The position numbers and the translations under genes are program-made. The notes under the pieces were generated by a model that made no database searches, was not told the DNA's origin, and saw only the letters and a program-made list of their open reading frames with translations. Positions 13,379-24,059 of a DNA stretch of 64,000 nucleotides are shown piece by piece (position 1 is the stretch's first letter; every line of letters starts with the position of its first letter). The stretch is from positions 27,616,796 to 27,680,795 of the forward strand of contig NC_080690.1 in assembly GCF_030445035.2 (NCBI RefSeq). Direction: 5' to 3'. This DNA comes from Dasypus novemcinctus (Eukaryota > Chordata > Mammalia > Cingulata > Dasypodidae).

Positions 13379-13765
13379 TGTGGAGAGACATGCTTTATGG
13401 TGGGTTTTTGCTCAGACACAACAATGGCTCCCAGCAAATAAATGCTTTATTACTTACACAGCATGAAACACCCAAAAGGGCAAGGGAACATATCCCATCT
13501 TGGCAGGTCCCTTGGAGAGGCCAAATGCTATGGTCAGTCTCCGTGGATGGCAGCTCTGCACAATCCACTTCAGGACAGAGAGGAGAAACAAGTGAGGGTG
13601 GAGTATTTACAGTACCCAAGGGGACACTGCCCTGCCACTGAGAGTTCCCAGAATAGTAAACAGCCCGGGCTGCTTGTTCCCAGTTTCTGAGTTTAAAGTA
13701 GGGTCAGTCCACTCAATTAGACCTAACATCCAATATGGAAACATATTGAAACATGGGCATACAAT
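13379..13765 (-). repeat. Candidate LTR, minus strand
   Basis: Read on the minus strand, the sequence has a GTAATAAAGCATTTATTTG polyadenylation region (about 13437-13455) and a U5-like tail that ends ...CTCTCCACA exactly at 13379, giving a TG on the + strand. About 150 bp upstream is a TACTGTAAATAC box. The upstream edge is placed only roughly because I could not find a target duplication. Overlapping frames on both strands here are shadows of non-coding sequence. Confidence 0.5.
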
Positions 13766-13854
13766 AGAAAAGCAGGGAATAGACAAGGGCTGGAAGTGGG
13801 TGCTGAGTATGTCCATAAACTTAAGCATCACTTGTCTCCTTAACTTCTTTCCTT

Positions 13855-14390
13855 CCATCACTCATTCTTTCAAAAAATAGTTATTAAGAGTCAATTATAA
13901 ACTAGGCACTGCATATTCTGGGGAGTCAAAGGAATGTCAAGTGAGTTGGGTTCTACCTTCATAAGTTATAGTCTAGTGATAAAAACATACTCTAATAAAC
14001 ATAAAGGGATAAATACTTTGAAGCAAAATGTATAATTATTCAGTACTGAGAGATGTAATGGCATTGCATGATGAGTTGAGAGTTTAAAAGAAGTCACCTT
14101 TGACCTGACAGGTGAGGAATAAGTAAGGGCGAGCTAGGCAAAGTTAGTTTCAGTGAAGATATTCCTTGCAATGGAAACTATGTACAAGGTCTTAAGGAAA
14201 TAGAATGCATGGTAAGCTTGGAAACATAAAATAAGTCCAGAAGGTAATTGTTAGAAATATAGAAAAAGGAAGATGAAGAATAAAATTACAGAGGTAAGCA
14301 TCACCCAGATAATGGTCTTTATCTTAATTAAAAATGGAAAGTCTGTAAAGGGTTATATTCATGGAAATGGTTCAGTCAGATTTCCATTTT
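13855..14390 (+). repeat. Old mammal-wide interspersed repeat
   Basis: The order of segments matches a widespread old mammalian repeat: an 'aggcactgcatattctgggg' start (about 13902-13921), a 'gtctagtgataaaaacat' block, a 'gatgagttgagag' block, and an 'atggttcagtcagatttcc' end. I do not assign a family name. Confidence 0.45.
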
Positions 14391-14758
14391 TAAGAGCTGG
14401 TCCTAGCTGCTCTGTGGAAAACAGAGGATATAGGTGGGGATACTGAGTATTACAATGCTGTTGTGCAGATGCAGGGCAGTTGTGATTACAGCTTGGTCTA
14501 GGTGGGGAAAGGATATAGAGAAGAGGATAGGTGTTTGAAATATTTATGAGGTGAAATTCATGGGGTTCAGTGCTAGATGAGGGAAAAGAGAGGTGACAAG
14601 GATACTTTCTACAAAATTTGTTTCCATCATAAAGAAGGATTTGATGGGGACAAGTACATAGGCTTGTGCTGTCTTTATCACCACAAATCGGTGGTGTCAA
14701 GATGGTAGATGGATAAAGTTCAGGGATGTTAGAGAAGAAATTGGTCATAAATATTTTA

Positions 14759-14772
14759 AAAACCAATCAGCA
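14759..14772. repeat. Left target-site duplication of the 14.8-kb L1
   Basis: AAAACCAATCAGCA, identical to 18945-18958. It marks the exact 5' edge of the L1 insertion. Confidence 0.95.
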
Positions 14773-14780
14773 ACAACCAG

Positions 14781-14789
14781 CAAGATGGC
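14781..14789 (+). promoter_or_regulatory. YY1-like site at the L1 5' end
   Basis: CAAGATGGC lies 8 bases from the L1 5' edge. L1 promoters of other mammals carry a YY1 site of this form near their first base, where it positions transcription start. The minus-strand L1 has a diverged AAAAATGGTGGC at the same place (44892-44903). Confidence 0.55.
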
Positions 14790-14984
14790 AGCAGAATAAG
14801 GAGCTCCTAGAATCAGCTCCTCCTACAGGGCAGCTAGTAAACACCCAGAGCTATCTGAACCAGCTGAAGCACCTGTTTGGGAGCTTCAGGAGGCCAGAAG
14901 GGCATCCTGCAACATCCTTGAAGGAATGGAAGGAGGAGACAGCACATTTGTGAGAAGACTCATAAGTAGAGCATTCTACGCCAC

Positions 14985-15775
14985 GGAGGCTGGTGCCCAT
15001 CCTCCACTGGAGGCACAAGCCACCTCGGGAGCTGTTCCACAGCTGGAATTGAAAGCTCCACTTCCCAAAAACGGGGGAGGAAGAGACAGTTGGGCACCAA
15101 CTGCAGCTACTGATGAGTAAATTCAGTGGGCTAAAGTATAATCCTGAGAACAGCTAAAGTTTGAGCCTGTCCAGTAGAAAGAGGTCAGAAGCTGCCATCT
15201 TAACTCTGCGCCTGGCACGAGGGAAGTGGGATGGACTGAAAATCCTAGTGCTGGTGGGGACCGGCTTCTTTCCATCGAGGTCAGATTGCAGGTCTAGCCT
15301 AAGCCCCAGTGCCACCTCCAACAAGGAGGAAGCTGCAGGGACCTGTACCAGCTTCTCCAGGAAATTGCTGGCCAAGCCGCGGAGGCTGGTGATTGTCCTA
15401 CTCTGGTGGCACAAGACACCCAGGAGCTGTTCTGTGATTGGAATTGGAAGCTCCATTTCCCAAAAATGGGAGGACGAGATGGTTGGCTGCTGATTTCAGC
15501 TACTGATTGCTAGACTCAGATGGCTAAGGAATAACCCAAGGAATAGTTGGGGTGTGAATCTGTCCAAGTTGGAAAGGAAAGAGGCCAGTGGCTGCCATTT
15601 TTATTCCACCCCCAGTCTGAGAGGAAACCTGGCTGACCAAATATCACAGTGCAGGTAGGAATCAGTTTTTTTCACCCAGATGAGCCTGAAGCCCTAGCCA
15701 AGTCTTCAGCCCCATCTCTGGCAGGGAGGAGGCTGATTAGCTCTGCACCATCCTATTCAAGTGACAATAGGTACC
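14985..15775 (+). repeat. Tandem duplication (about 396-400 bp) in the L1 5' UTR
   Basis: Two consecutive copies: about 14985-15380 and 15381-15775. Anchors are GGAGGCTGGT at 14985 and 15381 (offset 396) and GAGG(T/C)CAG at 15181 and 15581 (offset 400), each inside longer matching stretches. The copies have clearly diverged, so the duplication is old relative to the element. Confidence 0.85.
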
Positions 15776-16119
15776 TTTGGCTGCCACAAACTGAATCATC
15801 TGAAGTCTACTGGGGCAACTGCAGTCATCTTGGACTTCACTGCATAGATTGCTGCCCATACCTGCAGCTCCATCCCTGCCCCTGGCAGTGGAGAAAGGGG
15901 CATGGAGCCTCCTCAGTCTCTCTGGGAAACCACAGTCTAAACCTGCGTGACTTGGATTATTCCACACAACTGTGACTCTGTCCCTAAGTTGGAAGAAGCT
16001 TCATTGGTCCCTGGGGCAATGAGGGCAGCTTGAGTCTCCACAGTTTAGAACACCAATTACATCCTTGGCTCCTACTGTACAACCAGCAATGGAGAAAGGG
16101 CAGGAAGCCCTCAACTAAA

Positions 16120-17060
16120 GAGAAAAACTGTACTCAGAATAAATACTCTAGTAAGCCAGATGCCAAGACACCAACAAAACAATTCACACCAAGAGACAAG
16201 GACGCTATTGCTCAGTTAAAGGAACAATATAAGCCTCCAGATGACATAAAGGAGTTGAAACAACTAATCACAGATGTTCAAACAAATCTCCTTAATAAAT
16301 TCAATGAGATAGCTAAAGAGAATAAGGTATTAAGAAGACACTGGATGAGCACAAAGAAGAATTTGAAAGCACACATAGAAAAATAGCAGATCTTATGGGA
16401 ATGAAAGGTACAATAAATGAAATTTTAAAAAACATCGGAATGATATATTAGCAGATTTGAGGAGGCAGAAGGATTGGTGAGCTTGAAGAAATGGCCTCTG
16501 AAAGTGAACCTACAAAAGAACAGATGAAGAAAAGAATGGAAAAATTTGAACAAGGTCTCAGGAAACTAAACGACAGCAAGAGATGTTCAAATACACATGT
16601 CATGGGTGTCCCAGAAGGAGAAGAGAAGGGAAAAGAGGCAGAAGGAATATTTAAAGAAATAATGTTAGAAATTTCCCAACCCTATTGAAGGACATAGATA
16701 TCCATGTCCAAGAAGCACAATGTACTCCCATCCAAAAATATCTGAATAGACCATCTCTAAGACACATACTCATCAGAATGTCAAATGCCAAATACAAGGA
16801 GAGAACTCTGAGTACAGCAAGAGAAAAGCAATCCATAACACATAAGGGATACCCAATAAGATTAAGTGCTGTTTTCTCACCAGAAACCATGGAGGCAAGA
16901 AGACAGTGGTCTGATATATTTAAGATACTATGAGAGAAAAACTTCCAGCCAAGAATTTTATATCCAGTAGGACTGTCTTTCAAAAATGAGGGCAAGATTA
17001 GAATATTCACAGATAAACAGATCTGAGAGAATTTTTAAGCAAGAGACTAGGTTTTCAGGA
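16120..17060 (+). pseudogene. L1 ORF1 remnant (RNA-binding chaperone protein)
   Basis: ORF1 encodes the trimeric RNA-binding protein that packages L1 RNA. Two open pieces remain. At 16491-16688 is the start of the RNA-recognition part, with 'VMGVPEGEEK'-like residues. At 16685-16933 is the C-terminal domain region, with RPSLRHILIRM, a REKQ-ITHKG-PIRLSA pattern and EARRQWSDIFK. Upstream, 16030-16386 covers the coiled-coil start region. The pieces lie in different frames with stops between them, and the C terminus is followed by a frame change near 16985. It overlaps no host gene and is not functional. Confidence 0.85.
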
Positions 17061-17207
17061 AATACTGAAGGGTGTGCTAGAGCCTGAAAGGAAAAGACAG
17101 GAGATAGGGGCCTGGAAGAGGGTCTAGAAATGAAGATTATGTCAATAAAAGTAAATGAAAGTGTCAAAAGAGTGGTGAAAATAAAATATGACAGATAAAA
17201 CTCAAAT

Positions 17208-17870
17208 AGGAATAAACTTATCCAACAATGTAAAGCACTTATATTCAGAAAACTGCAACCCAATGTTAAAAGAAATTTAAAAAGTCCTAAATAACTGGAA
17301 GAACATTCCATGCTCATAGATTGGAAGTCTAAATATCTTTAAGATGGCAGTTCTACTCAAATTGATATACAGATTAGTACAACCCTGGTAAAAATTCCAC
17401 CAGCATTTAAAAAAAAAAAGAAAACACAATTATCAAGTTTATTTGGAAGGGTAAGGGATCCTGAATATCCAGAAACATCATAAAAGGAAAAGCAAACCCT
17501 CATCTCAAGACTTTACATCATTCTACCAAACTATAGTGGTAAAAACAGCATGATACTGGCATAAAGACAGACACATAGACCATTGGAACCAAACTGATGG
17601 CTCAGAAACAGACCCTCACATGTATGGTCAAGTGACTTTTGACTAGCCTGTCAACCCCATGCAGCTCGGGCAGAACAGTCCATTCAGCAAAATGGTGCTG
17701 AAAGAACTAGGTATCAATAGCCAAAAGAAGGAAAGAGGACCTCTATCTCAAACCATATCCAAAAATTAACTCAAAATGAATCAAAAACCTAAAATAAAAG
17801 CAAAAACCATAAAAATTCTAGAATTGCAGGAAAATATCTTCAAGACTTGGTGGTAGGTGGTGGATTATTA
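17208..17870 (+). pseudogene. L1 ORF2 3' fragment
   Basis: ORF2 encodes endonuclease and reverse transcriptase. Here only the region beyond the polymerase core is left. It starts at a 'GINLS-NVKHLYSEN'-like segment at about 17210, runs through a HSMLIDWK segment and a KIPPAF segment followed by an A run (17408-17421), and ends at 'LQDLVVGGG' near 17865, where the 3' UTR follows. Endonuclease and RT motifs are absent. The left junction lies within CTCAAAT/AGGAATAAAC at about 17207. Compared with the minus-strand L1 of this window, sequence up to CTCAAAT is the ORF1-ORF2 spacer, so the deletion joins spacer to distal ORF2. Several stops are present. Confidence 0.85.
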
Positions 17871-18474
17871 ACATAGATAAGAGAAGGATGGCGATGGACT
17901 AATGATATTTAATGTATGTAAGTTTTAATTAGCTTTACCCTGATAAGATGGAAATGTATAGAATGGATAGTAACAAATAGTGAGAAATAGTTTATAAATG
18001 GGTATGTGGCTGAAATATGGTAGTCTAGGTATATAAATGCCAATTGACAGAATAGTAGGGAATAATCTAGGAAATGAATAGCACAGTAAACCAAGAGGTG
18101 GATGAGGATTGTGGTTGATGGTACAGATGCAAGAGTGTCCTTTGTGAGCTAAAGCAAATGTGTATCACTACTTCAGGGTGTTGGGAATGCATGGGAAAAA
18201 TAAAGTGGAATGACCTATGGACTGTGTTTAGCCATAATAATATAATATTCTTGCATCTATGCCAAAGATGTACTGTGTTGATAATGGGGCAGTATGGAAA
18301 ATGGAGTCAAATGTATACTATGGACATGGAAACAATCAGATGACATTATCTAATCTGTAAAAATGTTCCACCACATTGTGATAGAGGGGTGTTATTGGGG
18401 AATTCTGCCCATGTGCATGATTGTTTTATAAGTTTACAACTTCTGTCATAAAAAAATATATTTAAAAAATAATA

Positions 18475-18930
18475 AGAGGGTGGGTTGGGGGAAAAGCATA
18501 CTGAATGTAAGATAAGGACTATGATTAGTAGTAAGATTTTGACAGTGTTCTTTCATAGTTTGTAACAAATATCTTACAACAATGCCAGGTGTTGGTGGAG
18601 GGTTGATGTATGGGACCTCTGTATGATGTTATGCATGTATGCTTTGTAACTTCACAACTTTTACTATATACTTAATTATTTATGTTAATATATAAATGAT
18701 ATAAAGATAATAATAGGGAGGGTTGGGGGAAAATACTTTGGTTAGTAGTAATATTTTGACAATTCTGTTTAATCACTAGTTAAAAAGGTTTAACAGCAAT
18801 GTAAGATATTGGTGGTAGGGTGAGTTATGAGAGACCTGTATGATGTTATATATGTTTGTTTTGTAAGTTCATAAGTATTACTATACACTTATTGTTTATG
18901 TGTGGTTTATATATTTCAATAAATTAAATT
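18475..18930 (+). repeat. Tandem duplication in the L1 3' UTR
   Basis: Two diverged copies, about 18475-18710 and 18711-18930. Shared anchors in order are AGGG-GGGTTGGGGGAAAA, a GATTAGTAGTAA/GGTTAGTAGTAA block followed by ATTTTGACA, a TGGTGG-AGGGT block, and CCT-TGTATGATGTTAT. The second copy ends with the AATAAA signal. Confidence 0.8.
18918..18923 (+). terminator. L1 polyadenylation signal AATAAA
   Basis: AATAAA is followed within 15 bases by the A-rich tail, and then by the right target duplication at 18945. Confidence 0.8.
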
Positions 18931-18944
18931 AAAAAAAGAAAAGC

Positions 18945-18958
18945 AAAACCAATCAGCA
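18945..18958. repeat. Right target-site duplication of the 14.8-kb L1
   Basis: AAAACCAATCAGCA, identical to 14759-14772. Confidence 0.95.
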
Positions 18959-20365
18959 TAGGGTAACTGGAACCATGGGCATAAGTAAGTTTACCTGGGA
19001 AACGCACATATAGACTAAATGTTAATCAGTGGCTTAATATAACAAAAATTTTGTTTTGTTTTGTTTTTACCTTTGTATATTTTTCTCTCCACTCATGTTA
19101 CACATGCATTGATGAAGTGCTCAATGCTATACAGTCTTTCCAAGGCCTATGATGATGTAAACTCGACCATATCTTTTAGCTTAGTGGATCTCGAATGGGG
19201 GTCATTTCCATCCAAGCCCCCTCCTTCCCAAGGAACATTTAGCAATGTCTGACGATAGCATTGTCACACTGGGGAACATACTCTAAACATCCAAAAATGC
19301 ACATGGCAGCATCCAATTAATAAGAATTACCTTACCCAAATATCAATAGTGCCAAACTTTAGAAACTCTGTTGTAACTGTACCAACAGCATGTTCATGAT
19401 TCCCATGGTAGGAAAACAGACAGGTGAGTCTTCAATATTTCATCCTGAAAATAAGATACACCACTTCTGACCACAATGCCATTTCCATAGGTAGTCACAA
19501 AGCTTTCTCTAACTGCAAGAAGGAATGGAAATGTGCTGGAGCACATTATACTTTTTATAACTATCTCTGTTACTTGCCATGGTCTAAAACAGAATCAGTG
19601 CCATTGGAGTCACATTTTAAAGTTTTAGTGTTAGAGTGGTGGGGAGGAGGCATGATTGGCATCTGATACAGGTGTTGGAAGGATAAATTGGGTCTGCCAG
19701 GGATTCAAACTGAATTCTACTTTCACATTAAGGTATTCACTGAAACCCAGCAAAAAAGGCAATATATTAACTTTCCAGTGTAATTTTCTCAGATATGTGT
19801 GAAAATGGAATTCATTATACTTGAGAATTGAATATTAAGGGTAATTAATGAATTTGGCAGCTCTTTTATTCTCAGCATTATCTGGGAGAATTCCAAATGT
19901 TCACCAAATAAAGCAGGTTTTCTAGTTTCCAAGTCATTTCTAAAAGTGGAAAAAGTCACTCAGAATCTGTCTGCATTTTTTCTTTATTTTAGAAGATGCT
20001 GAATTTCTAAAATAATTGATCAAAATGATTGGGAACAAATCATAATAGAAAGGAATTCATTATTCAATTGTGTCCTGTTCTATCAGTTATTTATTTTCTT
20101 GAAATTATTCTCAATAATTGTAGTGAAAGACAACTTTTGTTAAAGAAGTAGAGTGCAGTTTTGAAGAGAACAAACTTTAAAGCCACTAGCTTTGAATCCT
20201 GGCTCAGCTCCTTTATAGCTACATATCTGTTGGCCTCAGTTTAAATGACTTCCCACCTAAAAGGAATAACTTGAAGCTGTTTTACTTCATAACAAAGATC
20301 TTGGCAAGTTCCTTACTTTCTGTATGTTTATTAACATAATTATTATGGTCATTATTATTTTCGTT
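18959..20365. other. No gene seen
   Basis: Anonymous DNA. A weak MIR-like stretch (about 20150-20270) is the only repeat trace. Frames up to 80 codons show no domain. Confidence 0.5.
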
Positions 20366-21525
20366 GTTTTTTGTTTTTTTGTTTTTTTTTTCCGGTGAAA
20401 CAATTTTATTTCATAGTTGAATTTAAAACCACAATGATACCAGGTTCTTCATAGAAAAACAGTAGTACAGAAACCCTATACTTTCTAGAAAATTATTGTG
20501 TAGACCCTCTCAAAGAACAAAATCACACCATTATATGGTTTCAGTTAGGTTACTTAGAAATAACTCACTTCTGGACTGATTTCTAAAACATTCCATTCCA
20601 CCACTCCACCTCTTTTGGTTCAAAGTATAGATTAATATCACTCAGGTACTGATACTGAATTGTTATATATTTGATAATACCATATAGTCTGGTTTATCAC
20701 TTAATGTTCCATTGGTTCATTAGCCTTTTCTGTAGGTTTATCAAAGATTGAGCAAGCTGTGCCTTTCTTTGTGGTCTTTCCTCAAGGCCTTTCAGGATGG
20801 ACACATAACATCATCATAGAACATAAACTCCAAGTCTACCAACAATTCCAATGGAAACATTCTTTGTAGTTAGGTCCTGCTGTGCAAGAAATGTCTCTCT
20901 TAAGGCACGCAGACCATGTTTAACCAGTCTATTCAAATTATGTTCCAGAAACTCAGACATATGTCTTTCCAAGTAAGTACGAGCTGATTGAGAACAAGCT
21001 CCAACGAACATAACTCTGCAGTCAAAATAGTTAGCAGATGGACAGGTTTGGAAAATGTGAGAGCCCATATCATTATATTCAGCAATGAGCAGTCCCAAAC
21101 CATATGGTCTTTGACCATATCATTGTGTTGATATCTGGGTTTTGCTTCCAATTAGAGATTTAAGATGAGACACAGAAAAGGTCTGTCAAATACAGATCTG
21201 GAATCCAAACACTCCTGGTGTATGAAATTATATAACAGTATGGCATCAGCATTAAGTCCCTCAATTGAAATACAAAATAATTGTCAACGTGGAGAATTTT
21301 TTTTGATGGGCAGCAAGTTCTGATTGTGCCATCTAATCAATACTGCATGGGTTTTCAGTTTCAGATCAACTGTGGCTGAACCCTGCTTTACAGCTTCCAT
21401 TGCATGTTCAATCTGATGAATCCTGCCCTGAGGGCTCCAAACAGTGACATCAATGTCATACCAGTTGTAAAACGTGGCTCTGGCATGGGACTGCTGCTGA
21501 CCTCCTGCAAAGCTGTGGATCAATG
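20366..21525 (-). pseudogene. PSMA1P: Processed pseudogene of PSMA1 (proteasome alpha-1 subunit)
   Basis: PSMA1 encodes one of the seven alpha-ring subunits of the 20S proteasome. The copy is intronless and runs the length of the protein, with codon 1 at 21475-21473 and the stop TAA at 20703-20701. Recognisable pieces include the N-terminal [13 protein letters not shown] and [10 protein letters not shown], then [33 protein letters not shown] and [11 protein letters not shown], and the C-terminal NEPMEH. It is dead: the start codon reads ACG, a 2-base loss near 20838 shifts the frame after GIVG, and other frame breaks interrupt the middle. A 3' UTR of about 300 bp has AATAAA on the minus strand (near 20408) and ends in a T-rich run at 20366-20390, the retrocopied poly(A). 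An L1-mediated origin is inferred from the poly(A) and lack of introns. Confidence 0.92.
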
Positions 21526-21540
21526 CCTATTTTCATTCTT

Positions 21541-21953
21541 TTTTTTTTAAGATTTATTTTTAAAATTAATTTGTTTTTTCCCCCACCCTGTTGCTTGTTC
21601 TCTGTGTCCATTCACTGTGTGTTCTTCTGTGTCCACTTGGATTCTTGTCAGTGGCACCAGGAATCTGTGTCTCTTTTTGTTGCATCATCTTGCTGCATCA
21701 GCTCTCCATGTGTGCAGTCCCACACCTGGGCAGGATGTGCTTTCTTTGCACAGGGCAGCTCTCCTTACAGGGCACACCCCTTTCACATATGGCTCCCATA
21801 CACCGGGGACACCACTGTATGGCAGGGCACTCCTTGCACGCATCAGCATTGTGAGTGGACCAGCTCACCACACAGGTCAGGAGACCTTGGGTTTGAACCC
21901 TGGACCTCCCATGTGGTAGGCAGATGCTCTATCCATTAAGCCAAATCCGCTTC
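21541..21953 (-). mobile_element. DAS-type SINE, full length, at the PSMA1 copy's 5' edge
   Basis: Reverse-oriented SINE with its tail at the left and its tRNA-like head at the right; the reverse of the B box, GGGTTTGAACCC, is near 21889-21900. It is flanked by a perfect 15-bp duplication, CCTATTTTCATTCTT, at 21526-21540 and 21954-21968. Frames of 87-138 codons inside it on the + strand are SINE shadows. Confidence 0.95.
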
Positions 21954-21968
21954 CCTATTTTCATTCTT

Positions 21969-22794
21969 GATTTCAGATTGGTCTAGCCATTCCTTCCTTG
22001 AAGGATGTAGCAGAGTACAAAGAATGGCTTCATTTAGTAACTTGAATATAGTGCTGGGACATTTTTGGTCAAAAGTGAGAGATTTGCATCTATTTTTCAT
22101 TTGTTTGTTTACTTTATTAATGTCATATATCAATCAGTATCCAGAAAGGAGATAGAAACTCCATTAGTAATTTAAATGATATGATGGTATGATGAATTTA
22201 GTAGACTGATAACTATTAAAAGAGATTAAAGAGGACTGAAAAAGTTCCAGAAATAGCAAATACAGAAAGCAACTAATATGTCAAAACTGTGAGAATGTGA
22301 ACATGGAGGGAATTATGAAATTAGAACAGTTCTTCCCCCATGATTATCCACAGCTGAGACTGTGTTCTAGTCACAGAAGGTGTGGCTGCCACAGGAACAC
22401 GCAGACTGCTAGTAGCAAAGAAACATTCCAAAGACCACTGAGTGGCAGAGAAACTTGCAGAAATATCTACAAAACTTTTGCACACCCATGTCTTGGCTTC
22501 TTGCTGAAAGAAAGTACACTGGAACCATGAAGGGAAGTCCTGTCCTCCAGCTCTGGTCTTGCAGTATCCTTCCGGTGCTTTCTCCACCCAGCCTATCACA
22601 GAGCCAGATGGTAAAAGAGGAATGTTGATAAGGTCCAGCCCCAGTACTGTTAAGAGGGAGCTAAGAGAAAAGAACTAATAACTTCCACAGTCACTGGTGT
22701 GCTGGAGGTGAGCCAGCTCCTGAGAGTTGAGTGTGGGCATCTTTTATCAACTCTGGATTCAAAGAGGTCATGTAGGTAGTTTGAAATTGGTACT
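21969..22794. other. No gene seen
   Basis: Anonymous DNA beyond the SINE. I found no further PSMA1 sequence and no recognisable repeat. Confidence 0.45.
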
Positions 22795-22935
22795 ATATGA
22801 TTGTGAGCAATCCTTGGTGCTCACTGGAACAGTTGCCTTTTGGGGAAAATTGCAAGATTTTAAAATTAGATGTTTGAAAAACTCTAGTGTACAAAGCAGA
22901 ATGCCAAATCTCCCTCCCATTGGTAAATTGAAATG
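22795..22935 (+). repeat. Unnamed repeat, copy 1
   Basis: Resembles 33975-34115. A 'GTTTGAAAAACTCT-GTGT-CAAA-CAGAAT' core (22871-22901) and a following 'CTCCC-CATTGGTA' block match in order, as does the 'CTTGGTGC' block upstream. I do not recognise the family. Confidence 0.5.
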
Positions 22936-23112
22936 GAATATACACAACAGAAATCAGCAAAGTTTCCAATTCAGTGCTCATTACTGTTGTTATTGTTGTT
23001 GGAGAGCCAGTTTGTCAGCAGACCACTGGGAACAACTGACTTTTAAGAGAACAAATACACTCTAAAACAACTGAATTTGAAAAACTACATTGAAAAACAT
23101 ATAAACAGAATG

Positions 23113-23117
23113 GTGCA
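23113..23117. repeat. Left 5-bp target duplication of the ERV
   Basis: GTGCA, matching 29828-29832, directly outside the LTR edges. Five bases is the usual duplication for ERV-L-type integrases. Confidence 0.8.
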
Positions 23118-23558
23118 TGTCAGGGTTCTCTAGGGAAACAGAATCAACAAGGGATATCTGTTGATACTAAGAGATTTACCAGAGTCTGTCACGCAGTCTT
23201 GGGGATGCACAAGTCCAGGTTCTGCAGGCAGATTGCAGCAGGGGCTGCAATGAAAGTCCAGTGAAGGTTCTGAGAGATATTGGCTGTCCAAAGACAAGCT
23301 GGAAAATTCTGTCTCAATACTGGAATTACTTCTACTTTTAAGGGATTCAACTGATTGGGTTAAGTGTCACTCATTGCTGATGGCAATCTCCCTGATTGAT
23401 GTAATTATAACCAGCTATCTATGATTTACCACTGCAGTAAAGTCAATGGTTACTAAAGTCCATAAATGCCCTTGTATTACAGTTAGCCCAGTGCTTGCTT
23501 GAACAAACAACTGGACACAATTACCTGGCCTAGTTGACACAATAGCCTAACCATCACA
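23118..23558 (-). repeat. 3' LTR of the ERV
   Basis: It matches the LTR at 29369-29827 over its whole length, with substitutions, a different middle segment (about 23222-23285) and no TATTAG near its + strand start. The adjoining minus-strand purine run AAGGGGTGAA (about 23561-23570) is a candidate polypurine tract. Confidence 0.93.
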
Positions 23559-23640
23559 GTTCACCCCTTGTCAACTTGGCAACCATACACATTACCTTAA
23601 AACATACTTAGTCTCTAAGTAAAAACAGTAACAGACATGC

Positions 23641-23666
<26 letters not shown>
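23641..23666. repeat. (AT)13 microsatellite
   Basis: Pure AT dinucleotide run, inside the ERV between its 3' LTR and the dUTPase region. Confidence 0.95.
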
Positions 23667-23671
<5 letters not shown>

Positions 23672-24059
23672 TTTCCACCTAACAATGTTCAACTTTCCTG
23701 CATACAGCCAGAAATGCATTAATTCCATAGAGATTAGGGGGCAAGTTCTTGGGTAATATTCACTCTCAAACTTGACATCCTCAAATATTATGACATGAAA
23801 TGGATACAATTTGTTACATGATAAGGGGAAAGTTTGGGGAAGAAGACATAGAAATTTGTTTTGTGTACATGTACAATCATCATCATAATGAAACAAGGAA
23901 GAAAGATTCATGACCATTATAGTCCTCATTTCTGTAATGGTCACATGGTCAAAGTTCATATTTATCATTACCTTCTTCCACTACCCATTCCATGTTTCCA
24001 TTATTTTCAGCAAGCACTTCAGCTGGCCATGATTTATGTCTGGTGGGGTGACCCAAACT

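Larger units (their letters stand above)
14773..18944 (+). mobile_element. L1 retrotransposon, both ends present, ORF2 mostly deleted
   Basis: One L1 insertion of about 4.17 kb, bounded by the identical 14-bp repeats at 14759-14772 and 18945-18958. In order: a 5' UTR (about 14773-16110) with a 0.4-kb tandem duplication, a broken ORF1 (about 16120-17060), a jump near 17207 directly into the 3' half of ORF2, a second jump near 17870 into the 3' UTR, a roughly 230-bp tandem duplication in the 3' UTR (about 18475-18930), AATAAA at 18918-18923 and an A-rich tail. A full L1 is about 6 kb or more, so roughly 2-3 kb of ORF2 is missing. The element is dead. Confidence 0.93.

Noticed and set aside
17200-17215. 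Clean splicing as the cause of the L1 ORF2 deletion
   Set aside because: The AG that an intron would remove is still present at the junction, so a simple splice does not explain it.
20701-21475. PSMA1 as a working gene
   Set aside because: Start codon lost, frame shifts present, no introns, poly(A) end: a processed pseudogene.
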